A stretch of DNA of 64,000 nt, taken from NCBI GenBank assembly GCA_024449915.1, contig JAMZAV010000027.1, positions 310,001-374,000 of the forward strand, given 5' to 3'. This DNA is from Sweltsa coloradensis. Taxonomy: Eukaryota; Arthropoda; Insecta; Plecoptera; Chloroperlidae. Positions 45,915 to 58,124 of this stretch are shown here, in pieces (the stretch's first letter is position 1; every line of letters begins with the position of its first letter). The notes beneath the pieces are model-generated. The model searched no databases. It was not told where the DNA came from and saw only the letters and a list, made by a program, of their open reading frames with translations. Made by a program: the position numbers and the translations under genes.

Positions 45915-46165
45915 TATTGATTGATTGATTGATTTGTATTGCTTAACGTCTCATATTAATTCACTTTGGATATTCGAGACAATGAGTCGTGATAGATGAA
46001 GATGAAGGATGAATAGATGGGAGGAGGGGAAACCCGGTACCATCACGTAGCCTACTCCTTTCGAAAAGTACCAAGGGAACCGACGGCTTTACGTCCCATC
46101 CGAAAGAACGGTGTAACCTTCACAGTCATAAAGGTTCCTCCACTAACCCGGACTTCCGAGCAGAC
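45915..46165 (+). repeat. Dispersed-repeat-like segment starting with (GATT)n
   Basis: (GATT)4 is followed by GTATTGCTTAACGTCTCATA, TTTGGATATTCGAGACAATG, GGGGAAACCCGGTACCATCA and GACGGCTTTACGTCCCATCC. This order (TTAACGTC, TTGGATATTCG, GGGGAAACCC, TTTACGTCCCATCCGAA) resembles an interspersed repeat I recall from invertebrate genomes, but I cannot name the family and there is no second copy in the window. Confidence 0.4.
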
Positions 46166-46197
46166 GTCGACGAGAATTAAGCCGTTACACTAGGTTT

Positions 46198-46309
46198 GTT
46201 CGTTCGCTGACCTAGTGTTAACACTCAAAAAGTCAGTGTCTACCTACACTTTACACTGGCTCCTAGGCTAGTGTTATGAGTGCCAGTTTTAACACTGAAG
46301 CGAACGAAC
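46198..46309. mobile_element. Small MITE-like inverted-repeat element
   Basis: GTTCGTTCGCT at 46198-46208 is exactly mirrored at 46299-46309. Inside are several copies of the palindromic string AGTGTTAACACT or parts of it. It is only 112 bp and has no coding capacity. No target duplication was seen. Confidence 0.45.
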
Positions 46310-47680
46310 GGACCAAAATGGCTCATTTCACAAAAGTGTGTACGAACGAACAAACCTACGAGCTCTCAAAATCAAATCCTCCAGCTGCTCTAACCAGTGG
46401 TAAACGTGTGTTTAAGGGCAGAGCGTTCACCCGTTCTCCCAATGACTATGCCCACGCGGTTTTTAAGTGGACACCGGCTAAGCGACCGCGGCCTAACCGC
46501 TGGCTACTATATTATTATTTATGTTATTTTCATGATAGTGAACGTGTGAATGATAATCTCAAATTCGAATTCAAACCTAGTCAATCACGAACCAAATAGA
46601 GAAAATATTGGCTAACGATAATTTATCGATAAACGATGAGGTCCTTTCGCAACTAACACATTCCTGTATGATACTTATATTTAGAGTTATAGCGTGAACG
46701 CTAAATTCCTTGTTCTGCTATGTGCAGAATAATTTGGTTAGTATTCAGTCAACTTGAGACGGAGACAAGTGCCAAGAGAAATATCCCGGGATATTGCTTG
46801 CATAAATTTGATCATAATTCGTAATTCCCCTAGGAATGTTTGAAGTAGGCCTGTGATCTCTGGAGTCATGTCACTATCAGTACGCGTATGTTGCCCTATA
46901 TGTGGGTTACCACTTAACCACACACGCAAATTCTGAAGCGAATATAAAAATTAATACTTAATGAACTACAATTTTTAAAAAATGCGAGGAATGTGACCGA
47001 ATGTCGGACATATTAATTTTGACCTGACGGTGAAGACTCATTATAGTGAAGAATTCAAATTACATGAAAGAATCGAGTGCATACATCTAAAAAATTCTGA
47101 ATGTATTTTAACATGTAAAGGGCTTTAACCCCAACAAAGTCTCTATTTTAGCTACATAAACTACGAAATTTTCGCACGCAACCGTCACACAGTCACAGAC
47201 AGGTCGTTCAGTCTAATTCAGGTTGAACGAGATGTAATGATAAGAAATATCACAAAAACGCATTTTAAAATACGAATTTTAAACCTTCAGATATAATTCG
47301 AACTTATCATTACTCTTATAATCTACTTCTACTTTATCTAATTCTGTTATGAACATAACACAATTTTCACAGAATTATCCAAAAGACAACGTAACCAATA
47401 TTTTTACACAGTTTTTATGCAATATTATGTCAAGACAAAGTTTTTGCTAGATTGTCATTAACGGCACACCCTGACTTTGTAAAATTTAAGAGATACCATT
47501 AAACACATCAGCTATTGATAGGCGCCAAGGGAGCCATCCATCGGATGATGATATTGGGTAGCTGTCGAAGTCCAAGTCAGGGGTGTGTGTTTGTTTTTGT
47601 TTTCTCATGTTTTCTCATTATTTACAGTGCTGTTGTGTAACTGGGGTAATTGGTCTAAATTGTGTTGTGTATTGATGCAG
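46310..47680. other. No gene seen
   Basis: The frame open at 46276-46599 starts inside the MITE-like element and has no recognisable domain. A well-formed acceptor-like sequence (TTTTCTCATTATTTACAG) ends at about 47627. Confidence 0.35.
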
Positions 47681-47824
47681 AGAAGACGGAAAGAATCTTC
47701 CACAATTGAAAGACATGGCACACTTAGAAGCTCTTTTCCCAAGATATTCCAACAATCCAACAAGAATCAACCGTTTCATGTGATATTTGCGGACACCGTT
47801 AGGCCAGGCCAGGTTTTGAATTAA
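47681..47824 (+). CDS. Very weak terminal-exon candidate
   Basis: An acceptor-like TTGATGCAG ends at 47680. The frame then reads RRRKESSTIERHGTLRSSFP and continues to a stop at 47822-47824, 47 codons in all. The sequence looks less biased in composition than its neighbours, but there is no recognisable domain and no linked exon. It could easily be chance. Confidence 0.13.
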   Translation, partial: RRRKESSTIERHGTLRSSFPKIFQQSNKNQPFHVIFADTVRPGQVLN

Positions 47825-49582
47825 AAATGAAAATCTAGGTTAGTATCAACCAAGCCTAATAACTTTTCATGTCTTCTAGATTACAAGCAACAGTCAGTGT
47901 AACTTAATAGTGTGTTACTTTATGTATTCTATACTTGTCGCATTAAATTATTAGCATGCCTTCAAAGTGTATATAAATAACAAAGGTTTAAATCACCTTA
48001 AACTGCGATAGTAAAAAATTCATATAAGAATGTAACCAGTAGGCCCACCATTGCATCTTTCCAGTCTATCAAAGAACAAGATTTTTGCTAGATCGTCTTA
48101 TACCCGACTTTGAAGAATTATAAACAAACCCTAAAATAAATCTCCTTGAAATGTGACTTTGTTTGCAATACGAACAAATATATTATCATCTCTTACCAAA
48201 ATGTTCAAAGAGTCTACTGAAATTGAGTCTGTGAAGTGACTTTAGTTTATAAATTGTTCTCTTTGGCCAGTGTTTTGAGTTTTATGTCGCCATGAACCAC
48301 AAGAAGTAGACCAGAGGGCTCAGGTCCGGCGAAAGTTTCGTCCAACAAAACGAGTGTTTTGGGAGATAAGTCTCTCGCCGAGCGACCCCTCAGAAAGTGG
48401 CTAGCTACTCCAGCGCTCTGCGGTGAGGACTACAACCACATCTTATTTGAACAAGGCCTTGGATAATATGCTAAGTTTACGAGCGACGCGGGTCCGGTAG
48501 GAAGAAGTCACGTGACTAGACAATATTCCCAGTTTTGGTTTGCGATAGCAAGTTTATGTGAATGTCGATGTAAGTAGTTTTTGTACCTCACGGTCAGCTT
48601 CGTTCGACTTCGCCCGGCTGCCCTTGAATAGCATACACACGGAGCACACATTTTCCAGTTTGTGTCCGATATTCATTCGTTGTGTTAATAATTTGATCAT
48701 CAATATAAAAGTAGTTATTTATCATCAAATAATATCAATATCATTATATATCAAAAACGGATAAAATGTTTATATAAACGATTTATGCTTTTATCAGAAT
48801 TTAACAAAGTGAGAATGAATTATATTCAATTTTTTATAAATTGGATTTGAGTTTTCTTTTTCGGACTTAATTGAATTGATTCGGACATGTGATATGTCAT
48901 CTAACCTTGTAAATTGGAATGCATATATATATGTATACATCATAACATAACCATAAGGTCTAATAGGGGTGAAATGCAGGTGACAATTAATAAAACGGAA
49001 TGTTTGAGCGGACACTCCCTATCCTTCTCCTTAACATCTGAACAATGTTGATTCCAGGCATACTCTTGGGCCTTCCCTAGGAACCCTGTGTGCTACCCTA
49101 TAGAGACTTGTGTAAAACACGGTGCATTTGGTCAAACAAGCGCCAAGACGAGACCAAAATATACCACACGTGCTTCTTGAGAAAAAATATAATATGTTTG
49201 TTCTAATAGTGCAATATCTACATTCAAAAATATTCTTAAGATTCTCGTAAAACTATCGCATTCAGCAACCACCGTAACTTCTTCTAACACACTAAAACAA
49301 CGTTAAAATTAAAAATACGAACTTAAAGATAAATCGCCTGCGGCGCACTTGTGGGGGCATAGCCGCCCCCCCCCCCCGCCCTAGAGAAAATGTCTTAAAT
49401 CAATGCTGCGAGAACAAGGAAACATTCTCATCTGGTGCCAGGTATCGAGCCAGTGACCCCCAGAATGAGTCTAGCGCGTTCTCCTTGAGTTGTCTTTTGA
49501 TGCTAATTTTGATACTTTTTACGTTTCTTTCCTGAACTTCTGAGTTTTATCTATCAATCATAGTAATGACGATTGAACGAAA
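47825..49582. other. Unannotated stretch
   Basis: A GC-richer patch at about 48290-48520 includes a donor-like CTGCG/GTGAGGAC near 48421 but no convincing frame. A C11 run lies at 49367-49377. A tRNA-like relic in reverse may lie near 49440-49490 (GGTATCGAGCCAGTGACCC). Confidence 0.35.
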
Positions 49583-50000
49583 TGTGTGGCTATTTGGGTC
49601 AGTGGCTATCGAGTCCCTGCTTCCAATACAGAAGGTTCCGGGATCGATTCTAACTGATATCCTGTTCTGTTATAGAAACTGATTTATGAAAAACAATTCC
49701 TGGTTCAGACAGAAGTTTATTAACTTTTGAGATGGACTTAATCCATCAATACGGTGGTTGGGAATATGTTAACGGTCACCTTGAATCCTTCTATTCCGTG
49801 CAATGAAGCACATTATAAATTGTAATACAACTATTATTTCCAACTATGCTTGACTTAAGTCAACTACGGTTGAATCGTGACCAACCACCGGTACATATTT
49901 CAAATAATGAGCGCTGTTTTTCCATTATTACGGCGTCTATACGGGTTGATTCGCAGACGCCTTCATTGAAGTCCCCCACGGAAGCTCACTTCCTAGACTG
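49583..50000 (+). repeat. SINE-1, old diverged copy
   Basis: TGTGTGGCTATTTGGGTCAG, CCTGCTTCCAATACAGAAGG and GGGATCGATTCTAAC follow the SINE-1 head. GTTTATTAACTTTTGAGATGG, GGTCACCTTGAATCC and AATGAAGCACATTATAAATT follow the body, and GAAGTCCCCCACGGAAGCTC the tail. Many changes and insertions make it the oldest copy in the window. Confidence 0.6.
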
Positions 50001-50100
50001 AACGTCTTTAAATCACATTTAAAAAAAATTAACAGGGTATTTAACCGCTTGATTCAAAAAATATATTTCATTCAGGCAAACTAAATGAATTTAGCAACTT

Positions 50101-50693
50101 ATGAAAAATTATTGGGGCCACCTAACCGCCCCAAAAATTGTCAAACATGACATTTTTCGAGCATAGGTCCCATCGACAAAAATCTCCCATAAGAAATAAC
50201 GTGACGATCTTTATGCCCCGTGACCTCGGAGGATTTTGATCCAAAAACATATTGCCTATTATTGACGTACTCTACAGCCTTTTCTGTAAATTCTTTATAT
50301 TTTGTTTTGTAATTTGAGCAAGTAGTTCGGTCAAAATATGCTGATTACCAAGATGGGGTGTGATTTTGGAATGCATATTTTTGCACGTTTGAGGGTATAT
50401 TTGGGCACAGTTTCAAGACACAATGTTATAAAAGGGCATTTTAGATTGGTACTTTGCTCTTGTATCTATGTGGATCAAAAAAGAAGCAGGTTAAAGCCGA
50501 TTTAAGAAATTTCCCAAATCACTAGTTTTCGCATATTTCTGGATTTAAAAAAATAAAAAATTCGTGTTTAATCACAGTAACAAGATATAATTTTTTGAAC
50601 TGTTATTTTAGTGTAGTATTGTGCTATAGATCATGTGGTAAAAAATAATTTTTTGAGTTAAAATCCCCTTTAATAAAGAACTCTGAGCGAAGT
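50101..50693 (-). repeat. Unclassified ~590-bp repeat (U1), copy 1
   Basis: Matches 58125-58700 in the opposite orientation along its full length, with about one change in every few bases. Shared strings include GGTCCCATCG, AGAAGCAGGTTAAAGCCGAT, AAAATATGCTGATACC-like text and CATGTGGTAAAAA. A 65-codon stretch reads in a corresponding frame in both copies. No terminal repeats or poly-A tail were seen, so the class is unknown. Confidence 0.6.
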
Positions 50694-50989
50694 ATTGGTT
50701 GTTGCTGATTGTACCAAAATGAAAAAACTGTTGCTAGCTTTATTAATATTCTGTACATCGCTTTAGGAGGGTCGTTTTGCGTGATATTTACATTGCTATT
50801 CAAAGCCAGAAGATCGTGAAATTAAAGTGCTTGCCTTATTTGTAAACATAAAATACAAACAATATTCCCTTTGATACGAAATTTAGCTATATGAAAACGC
50901 ATTTTAAATGTTTTTTTGAATAAATGTCACCCTAGATCGACTGCGTAGCACGATTTTGAACGAAACTTCTAAAGAAATACATACATTTG

Positions 50990-51155
50990 TTTATTTAGAG
51001 TCTACCTAGACTTGAATCTAAAGCGGTCTGAACCATTGACGAGCGACGAGCGTCTAACCAGCTATCAGTAATCAGTAATTGGCGCCTAAATGGTTGGCTT
51101 GGTAGGCTTTAAATTTAATGCCCCCCACTAAAAATTACTTCTGTGACTGAATAAA
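50990..51155. repeat. SINE-1 tail scraps in inverted order
   Basis: TTTATTTAGAGTCTACC (reversed tail end) is followed by GACGAGCGACGAGCGTCTAACCAG and then by a forward tail: ATGGTTGGCTTGGTAGGCTT, ATGCCCCCCACTAAAAATTA, CTGTGACTGAATAAATT. Diverged and rearranged. Confidence 0.5.
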
Positions 51156-51171
51156 TTAATTAAAATTGAAG

Positions 51172-51416
51172 GTCGTTGGTTGGCCACGATTCATTAACGG
51201 CATTAGTTCGGAACAACTTTTGTACTATTTATTAAGTGCTTCACTGCTATAAGACGGCTCCAAAGTAAGTGAACACAATAATATACCCTATAGTTCATAT
51301 GGGTGGATTAAATTCCAAATCTTTTGTTAATCAACTTTACCTAAAGCGGGAAACGATACCAAGACCTTCTGCCTTGGAATCAAGGACGCTAACCAGTGAG
51401 CCAACGAGTCACAACT
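51172..51416 (-). repeat. SINE-1, diverged head and body
   Basis: On the minus strand TGTGACTCGTTGGCTCACTG, GGTTAGCGTCCTTGATTCCA and GGTATCGTTTCCCGC form the tRNA-like head (A box GGCTCACTGG). The body with ACTTTGGAGCCGTCTTATAG follows. The tail is lost. Confidence 0.6.
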
Positions 51417-51502
51417 AAATCATATAAACGCGTTGGTATCAGTAAACGGAAATAAAATTTCAAAATAATTACGATAAACAAAAACGTCACGTCTCGGTGT
51501 CA

Positions 51503-51848
51503 TGTGTGGCTCGTTGGTCTTGTGGTTAGCGTATCTGCTTCCAATGCAGAAGGTCCAGGGTTCGATTCCCGCCAAAAACAGAAGTTTTTTAACTTCTGAT
51601 TTGGACTTAAGTCCATCAGTTCTTGTCTTAGGAGTTTGTAAACGGTGACTTTGGAGCCGTCCTAGCAACGAGGAACATAATAAATTAAATTCAAAGTTGT
51701 TCTGAATCGGCCTTGTTGATTCTGGCGTTGATCCAGGGGTGTTCGCACTGTCCATTTCACTGATTGCTATATTTCCTATTAAAAATATCGATCTTTGGTT
51801 GGTTATCGCTCACTTGTTGATTGCGTCGGGGCCTACAGGGTTGGCTTG
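51503..51848 (+). repeat. SINE-1 with best-preserved tRNA-like head
   Basis: A box TGGTCTTGTGG at 51515-51525 and a perfect B box GGTTCGATTCC at 51559-51569. An anticodon-like stem TCTGC-TTCCAAT-GCAGA is intact. The body shows AACTTCTGATTTGGACTTAA, GTGACTTTGGAGCCGTCCTA and GATTCTGGCGTTGATCC. It is truncated in the tail after GGGTTGGCTTG, with no (TTTA)n. A second SINE-1 head in reverse lies just to its left. The minus-strand reading frame over it is a by-product. Confidence 0.8.
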
Positions 51849-53236
51849 TATTTTTGAAATGGGCCTATATTTTAACGGTACACCCTGAGCTTTTTGCAAC
51901 TCTTAACGCTGCTGAAATTATTTTGATATAGTGTCCGGAAACCGTATCCTCATTATTTGGCACAAATGAGCAATAGTTACGATTTGGTGAGTTTGAGAAG
52001 TACTTAGTATTCCATGCAAATCTCCTAAAGTCCAAAAGTTTGGAATGTTAGGAGTATCTTTACATTCACCATTGTCAATGGAGACGCATGCACAACATCA
52101 GCATAATCAAATTTACATGGAATTAGATATCCAGCAACCCATGTTTAAGACTTTGGGCAAAATGGTACTCTCAAGATTTAAGTGATTCTATTGGATTGAC
52201 AATCTTGCAATAATTGGATTGATAACATTTTCTCAGTTAGCACGCATGTCACTGTAGTTCAGTGTTGTTCAGAGTCAAGCGAGTAATACTTAATCTAAAA
52301 AAAAATCCAATGCAGTCTGACATTATATGTGAGTTCTTATTATTATGATGTTGTCCTTGTTAATTGCTATGTTGCTATATGCTATGATTAGTATCAATTG
52401 TTGCTTTATGTTGGTAATAATGAAACAAATGTCTTAATTTCAGCTTGGCGAAGCGAAATGCCGTACATGGCCTATTCTTGTGCTTACCCAAACATGTAAA
52501 TATTTTCAAGTATAAATATATCTTATAATAAAACATAAACAAGCACTAATACGGATATATCTGAAAAAGGAAGCGAATCTACTTGTGAAACAGGTCGTCG
52601 GAGAAGAATACGTTTATAAAAAATTCACTATACGTTTATCTTGTTGGTGACGGCGCCGGGTTAAGTCAAAACTTATCATCTAAGATGTTTCTCGCTAGTT
52701 TTTACATTCATGAATGGTGGAGAGTGGGTGTATGGGGAGAGAGTGGGAGTTGGAAGAGAGAGAGAGAGAGAGGGAGTGCTACATGGAGATCGTGTTTGTT
52801 ACATGATTGAGCTAATAGTCGACTCTGGTTTGATGGCCGTGGTCGACAACTTTACGTCACTGTGGTTGGGACATTTTCGATTTTGAGTAAGACAAGCTTG
52901 ACTATACCAGATGTGTGGCAGTTTTATGTTTCAAACCACAACTAGACAATTTCAACAACGAATATATACAATCAATTGGATTGTATGCAACCACGGCCGA
53001 GTGCATGTTGCACAAAAATGATCTGACTCAAATCACCTAAAAATACTAATAAGCTCAATAGATTTCCGACCACTGTAACTGTCAATCAAAAGTGCTCTCT
53101 AGATTGTTCTGGTATCAATTATCTTCATTATTCGTAGTAGTTGAAAGAGCGTAGTGTACATAGCAAATACTTTAATTTGTTTTCCTTAAAATAATATCTA
53201 GTTTTTTTGTTGTTTTTATTTTTTTAATGTAACTGT
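51849..53236. other. No gene seen; one (GA)n microsatellite
   Basis: A GA-rich microsatellite lies at about 52754-52773. Nothing else could be supported. Confidence 0.45.
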
Positions 53237-53446
53237 CACTGTGTTTATCACAGACATTTAGTTCCGTTTAACTACAACGGTTCTCGTAATACGATACGTT
53301 TATCACGGACATTTAAACCGAACTATGGCTGTGGGCCAAAGTTAAACCGTTTTAACTATATCGCAGTGTTTATCAATACCACAGGTTCGAACTAACTCTT
53401 AATTCGAATTTGTTGAACCGTTTTAACTCGTGTGATAAACACAGTG
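53237..53446. mobile_element. MITE-like element with 16-bp terminal repeats
   Basis: CACTGTGTTTATCAC(A) at 53237-53252 is exactly mirrored at 53431-53446. Inside, TTTAAACCGAAC, AACGGTTC and AAACCGTTTTAACT recur in both orientations. Such AACCG/CGGTT-rich ends resemble PIF/Harbinger-group MITEs, but no three-base target duplication is evident. The class is therefore tentative. Confidence 0.5.
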
Positions 53447-55653
53447 TATGATTTTGTTGTAAGTTTTGTGTCTGTTTATTGCTCTATAAGTCACAAAACG
53501 GCAAACGTCGGGACTTTTGAAACCGTTGAACTTAGTTATGCTATGAAAATATTTTGTTACAGTAAACATTTCTAGAAAAATCGAAATATAACGGTTTTTC
53601 GGATTAGGCAGGGAGATGGGCCACATACGCTCATCCGTCAACGCGATTATTAGAAGAATTGGCAAAGATGTCTCGTAGTTTTACAAGGAAGTGAGTATTG
53701 ATGCTCCTGCATACAAGATATACGCTCGCTCTGATAGCTACAGCTATACTGCTGTGCGTTGCAGTATTTGTATTTTAACAAATCTTTACTCATGTTGATA
53801 ATATTTATTGATCTCTAACAACAGGTATTAACCCACAAGTGTTAGGTAACTAAAACTAAACAATTCAAAATACAATTCAAACAATACAAATACGTTATAC
53901 AAATCATTAAATACATGAACAAGTACTATCAAATTAAAATTTTACAACAAATACAACAAGAAAAATTTGAATAACAAAAGTATGTAATATAAAAAAACGC
54001 TGAAATCCCAAGAAGAATGAATTTTAAAAAAAAAAGGTTATAAAAACAAAACATGTGAGAAGGTGATGAGGTAACAAGAGTGATAAATGAGTCATGTTGG
54101 TAAACTGGCAAAAACAGCTGCTTTAAATAATTGAATTTTCATGTGTGGTTAATGCCTATTTCTGTCAATTTCTAATAATTCGTTGTAGGTGTCTTGAATT
54201 TGGTTGATGGGGGAAAAGTTTAAAACGTCAATACGAGCACAATGAATTTAAATTTAGATATTATTTAAATCTAGATCATTATCATGCTTTACTAAATCTA
54301 TGGGCAATACTACTAATAATATATCTATACGAGTTAGATTCACGTTTCCTGCATTGGCCATCTTGTCCTAAGGGGCAGATCAATTATTTCAATACATTTA
54401 TAACATTATTATTATCATCATTATTACGATTATTATTATTATAATTATTATTATTATTATTATAGATTTTGCTAAATATCATTATTAAAATTGAAATTCG
54501 AATAGGTCTGCAACTTAGAAGTTGAAATTCGAATAGGTCTGCAACTTTTGAGCCATTGGATTTTTTAAATAAGTCTGTATATCTTATTTAAAATCCGTGT
54601 TCAGAATGTATACATACATGCATTTTTATTTCAAATACTAATTTTAAAGCGTATTCCAGCTTTCTTCAGTATTTAAAAAAATCAAAATTTTCTACAATAA
54701 ATTTGTATGTATGCTGGATTTATAATTAATTATACCATTTATAATAGGTAAATGTCTTAATCAACAATTTTTCTTGGACATTCAAAAAATAATTTTTTAA
54801 ATCACGCTCAAAAAATAATTATCGCCTTAGGCTACCCTATAGCTCCTTGTTAGTATTCTTGTAATCTATTTATGAAAACATCTTTACTGATTGTACAAAA
54901 TGATGTTTGTAAGTGTCTTTATGAAAGTATCATTATAAAAACGTGATTTAATAGCAATTTAATTCCTTAATTTTTATTGAGGTTACAGATTTGCAGTTAG
55001 GTCATAATGTGGAATGTAAGTGTTTTTCCAATGCTTTCACTATACACGAGAGCAATCGTAATGAGGAGTTAGTAATAGCTGCCTTGTACGGGTTATTAAA
55101 ATGTTACTGAACTGTGAAGATTGGATTGAAGCTGCTTAGCAGACCGCGAAGTAAATCCAATATTCTGTGTACGTTTGGAGTATTCGTCTAATTGTTTGCT
55201 ATCCGAAAACAGGAAGAAAAACCCCTTCAACCGAAACTGATCTCAATTCGCAAATTGATTTTGTGTAGCTATTGAATTTGATCCGGTGGTATTATAGGAA
55301 CGTTTCAAAGAAATAAATGACGAATTGGTTTCAGACGGGGTGTTCTGGTAATAACATAACAAAACAAAACGAAAAGAAGAGAAACCGTACCTGCTACCAA
55401 TAACGGATTTTGTAACGACAAACACGTAATTGAAATTTTGTTTTGTATGCATTTTATTAGAGCTGTGACGACATGAAATATATCAGTAATACAGCTAAAT
55501 TGACGAGTGAGTATTGGGGAAATGGAATAATGCTTACGTTTTCAAAATATTTATTTCGAACATTGCAATAATTGCAGTGTTCGAATTTATTTCTCAATTA
55601 TTGATGAAACTTATTATAGTTATTGTAGTATTTCAACATATCAATCATGGCCT
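53447..55653. other. AT-rich stretch, no gene seen
   Basis: A (TAT)n-like microsatellite lies at about 54408-54465. CGCTCATCCGTCAACGCG at about 53630 resembles the helentron-like 3' sub-terminal repeat but lacks the hairpin and end. Confidence 0.4.
54491..54547 (+). repeat. 26-bp direct duplication
   Basis: TTGAAATTCGAATAGGTCTG followed by CAACTT occurs at 54491-54516 and again at 54522-54547, separated by AGAAG. Confidence 0.95.
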
Positions 55654-55925
55654 AGGAATGTGTAAGCGGTGACTTTGTAGCCGTCCTAGCAACGACGCAA
55701 ATAATAATAAATTCTAGGATTTCTTCGAATTTGCCTTATTGTTGATTCTGGCTCCACCTGCGGGTGGAATCGTGGCCAACTTGTTTGGTCCGTGTCTCCT
55801 ATTTGAGAGGCCGGTCTTTAGTTGGTCATTGTTCGCTCGTTGGAGGCGTCGGCGCAATATCATTAAATTCACTGAAAATACGTTTTTTTAAATTTATTTT
55901 ATTTATTTTATTTATCATTTATGTG
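55654..55925 (+). repeat. SINE-1, 5'-truncated and diverged
   Basis: GGTGACTTTGTAGCCGTCCT, AGCAACGACGCAAATAATAA, TGATTCTGGCTCCACCTGCG and TTAGTTGGTCATTGTTCGCT follow the SINE-1 body and tail, ending in TTTATTTTATTTA. The head is missing. Confidence 0.65.
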
Positions 55926-58124
55926 ACTCTTAATATGAATGTATTTATTTATTTGAATTTGCCAACTTAAATGTACGTTTATACATGTCCATTCGAAATT
56001 CGTTCGCGCCCTTGAAAAGTGACATTTTGCTCGTTAAACTCGACTCACTTCTAAGTGACAACTTGTATTATGATTTCTTGTGCTATCTTTGCGTTTATAA
56101 TAATTAATTAATAATTATACAAGTATTTGTAAGCATAATTACTTCACTATCATAATGTTACCAATAGATAGAACAGAGTATGCGATAATTTGTCTGCTTA
56201 GGATTATATACTGAACGAATTACTTCTTGACTCGCGTTCTTCATTTATATTTCTTGTATTCTCAATACACACACCCATAGTCACCCCTTCCCCCTCTTTC
56301 CTATCTACACCCCATTCAATAATATTATTTTGATGTTTTTTTTTAAATTTAAATTTTGAAGTTATTTTACATTGGCCAATATTTCATGTCTTTTAATGTA
56401 CTTCGTATAGTTAATAGTTCCACCGATATACAATCACATCGTCAAACCGAACTTCAAAGCCGTTGACTTTAAGTTCAAACTCTGGTTGACCAACCTCTTT
56501 ACTTACTATTTCAATTTTGTTTCATCTCCTCTAAATCATTATTTCATTATTGTTCAAAGCACTTAAAACAATCCATTTTCTAATTTCGTTTTGGATGAAA
56601 TATTTTCCGTTTAGCAAGGTTTCTCTTATCAAATATTTTCCATGCATTTCCTAACGTGACATTTTTTCCTGTGCACTCGTGGCGAACATGGAAGGGGGTG
56701 GGAAGGGGAAGGGGAGGAGGGTGCGCATAGTTACCTCGAATCGTAGCTTTTTGTTTGCAATTCCAAACAAAGCAACCACCGTGCATTACACCAAGCCATC
56801 GCTACCAGCATTTCCACTCCACAATTTTAAATATTTTCCTTGTTCATTTTGCGGGTTCTCGTTTAACTTGCGAACCTCACGGTCTAAAAGCGACCTAACA
56901 CATCATAACATAATGTTAAGTTTGCCCCTTAATATTTTCAATTTGGTTGATATCTTTATAGATTTTGAGCTAGGTCAATAGCTGCTCTCAAAATTAATCT
57001 TGCAAAATAAATCATAACGAATTATATTGGTAAATGTTACCTATCGACGCATGGTTTACACGTTGAACACATAGTTCAATTTTTTAAAATAACTTTGGAA
57101 GTGATGAAAAAAACTACTTGCTTTACTTGATTGTTTGGTGTTTTTATTTGTATTTATTTTTATCATATCGTATAGTTTTTTTTTTGAATTGTGGAAGTGT
57201 ATTATAACTGTACATCTTCTTTAATCAAAGTTATACATTCTTCACTCGAAGGCACAGAATGGTATATTGCCTTCTCTGGTCGCGGGATGCAACTAAGGCC
57301 GCCTTGCTGGCTGGCTGGTGGTGTGCTGCGCTCTACTATCCACAACTAGAACTGGAGTTCTGAACAGTAGGGGACTCACGGCAGGTTGACTGATTGCATT
57401 CCGGAAGTACGACATTAAAGCTACCTCTTTTAATTTACTCTGGATGGAGATTTCCTACTTCATTATGATTTTAACTTCCCGCCATCTAATTTCCGTTTTA
57501 GAATTCGTTGATAATATATTCCTTTAATGACTTGTGAATCGAAGTTTTTGCCGACGATTCTTTCTTTCGTCTTCCTTGGCTTGAACCTGAGTTTGACAGC
57601 TAATATTAGCAAAAGTGTTTCTTGAAACTATCCACTTCTGGAAGGAATTCTGTACAGTGAGGTCTACAGTAAGCGACGAGTTTCCCTGGTCTTAATAATT
57701 TATGTCATAACAGTTGCTTAGGTTATTGTTTTTCTCTACAGTTAGTACCAACGTTAGATATCCTTCGTCATAACCTCGCAAGATATCCAACAAGTATTTG
57801 ACTTTGTTTTAAATTGGTATAATCGCGCCGTTATTAATTAACTAATAAATTAAGCTTATGTTTCTACCAACTACAAACTACGGATAGTTTATGGGAAGTC
57901 AACGACTCAACTATTATATTTTTATTTTATTAAAATCTAACGACATTTACATGGTAAACATATAGAAACAAATACAAACAAAATAAGTAAAACACTTACT
58001 ACGAATTATTAATTACTAATTCAAATTATTATTATAAATAAAAATATTAATAAAGTGGAAGTGTACAGGAATTCATCAAAGAAATAAAATAATTTTGCCA
58101 GTAAGTACTTATTGAGGTCAAACT
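55926..58124. other. Unannotated stretch
   Basis: A GC-richer patch at about 57275-57420 (CTGGCTGGCTGGTGGTGTGC) has no splice-bounded frame that I can support. The frame at 56679-56981 starts in a G-rich purine run and lacks motifs. Confidence 0.4.

Noticed and set aside
51503..51575. Possible tRNA gene with perfect B box and intact anticodon stem.
   Set aside because: It is the head of SINE-1, followed by the same body as several other copies, and no acceptor stem closes.
53625..53660. CGCTCATCCGTCAACGCG as a helentron-like 3' end (also near 22965).
   Set aside because: The string resembles the sub-terminal repeat, but the hairpin partner GCGTT and the CTAG end are absent.
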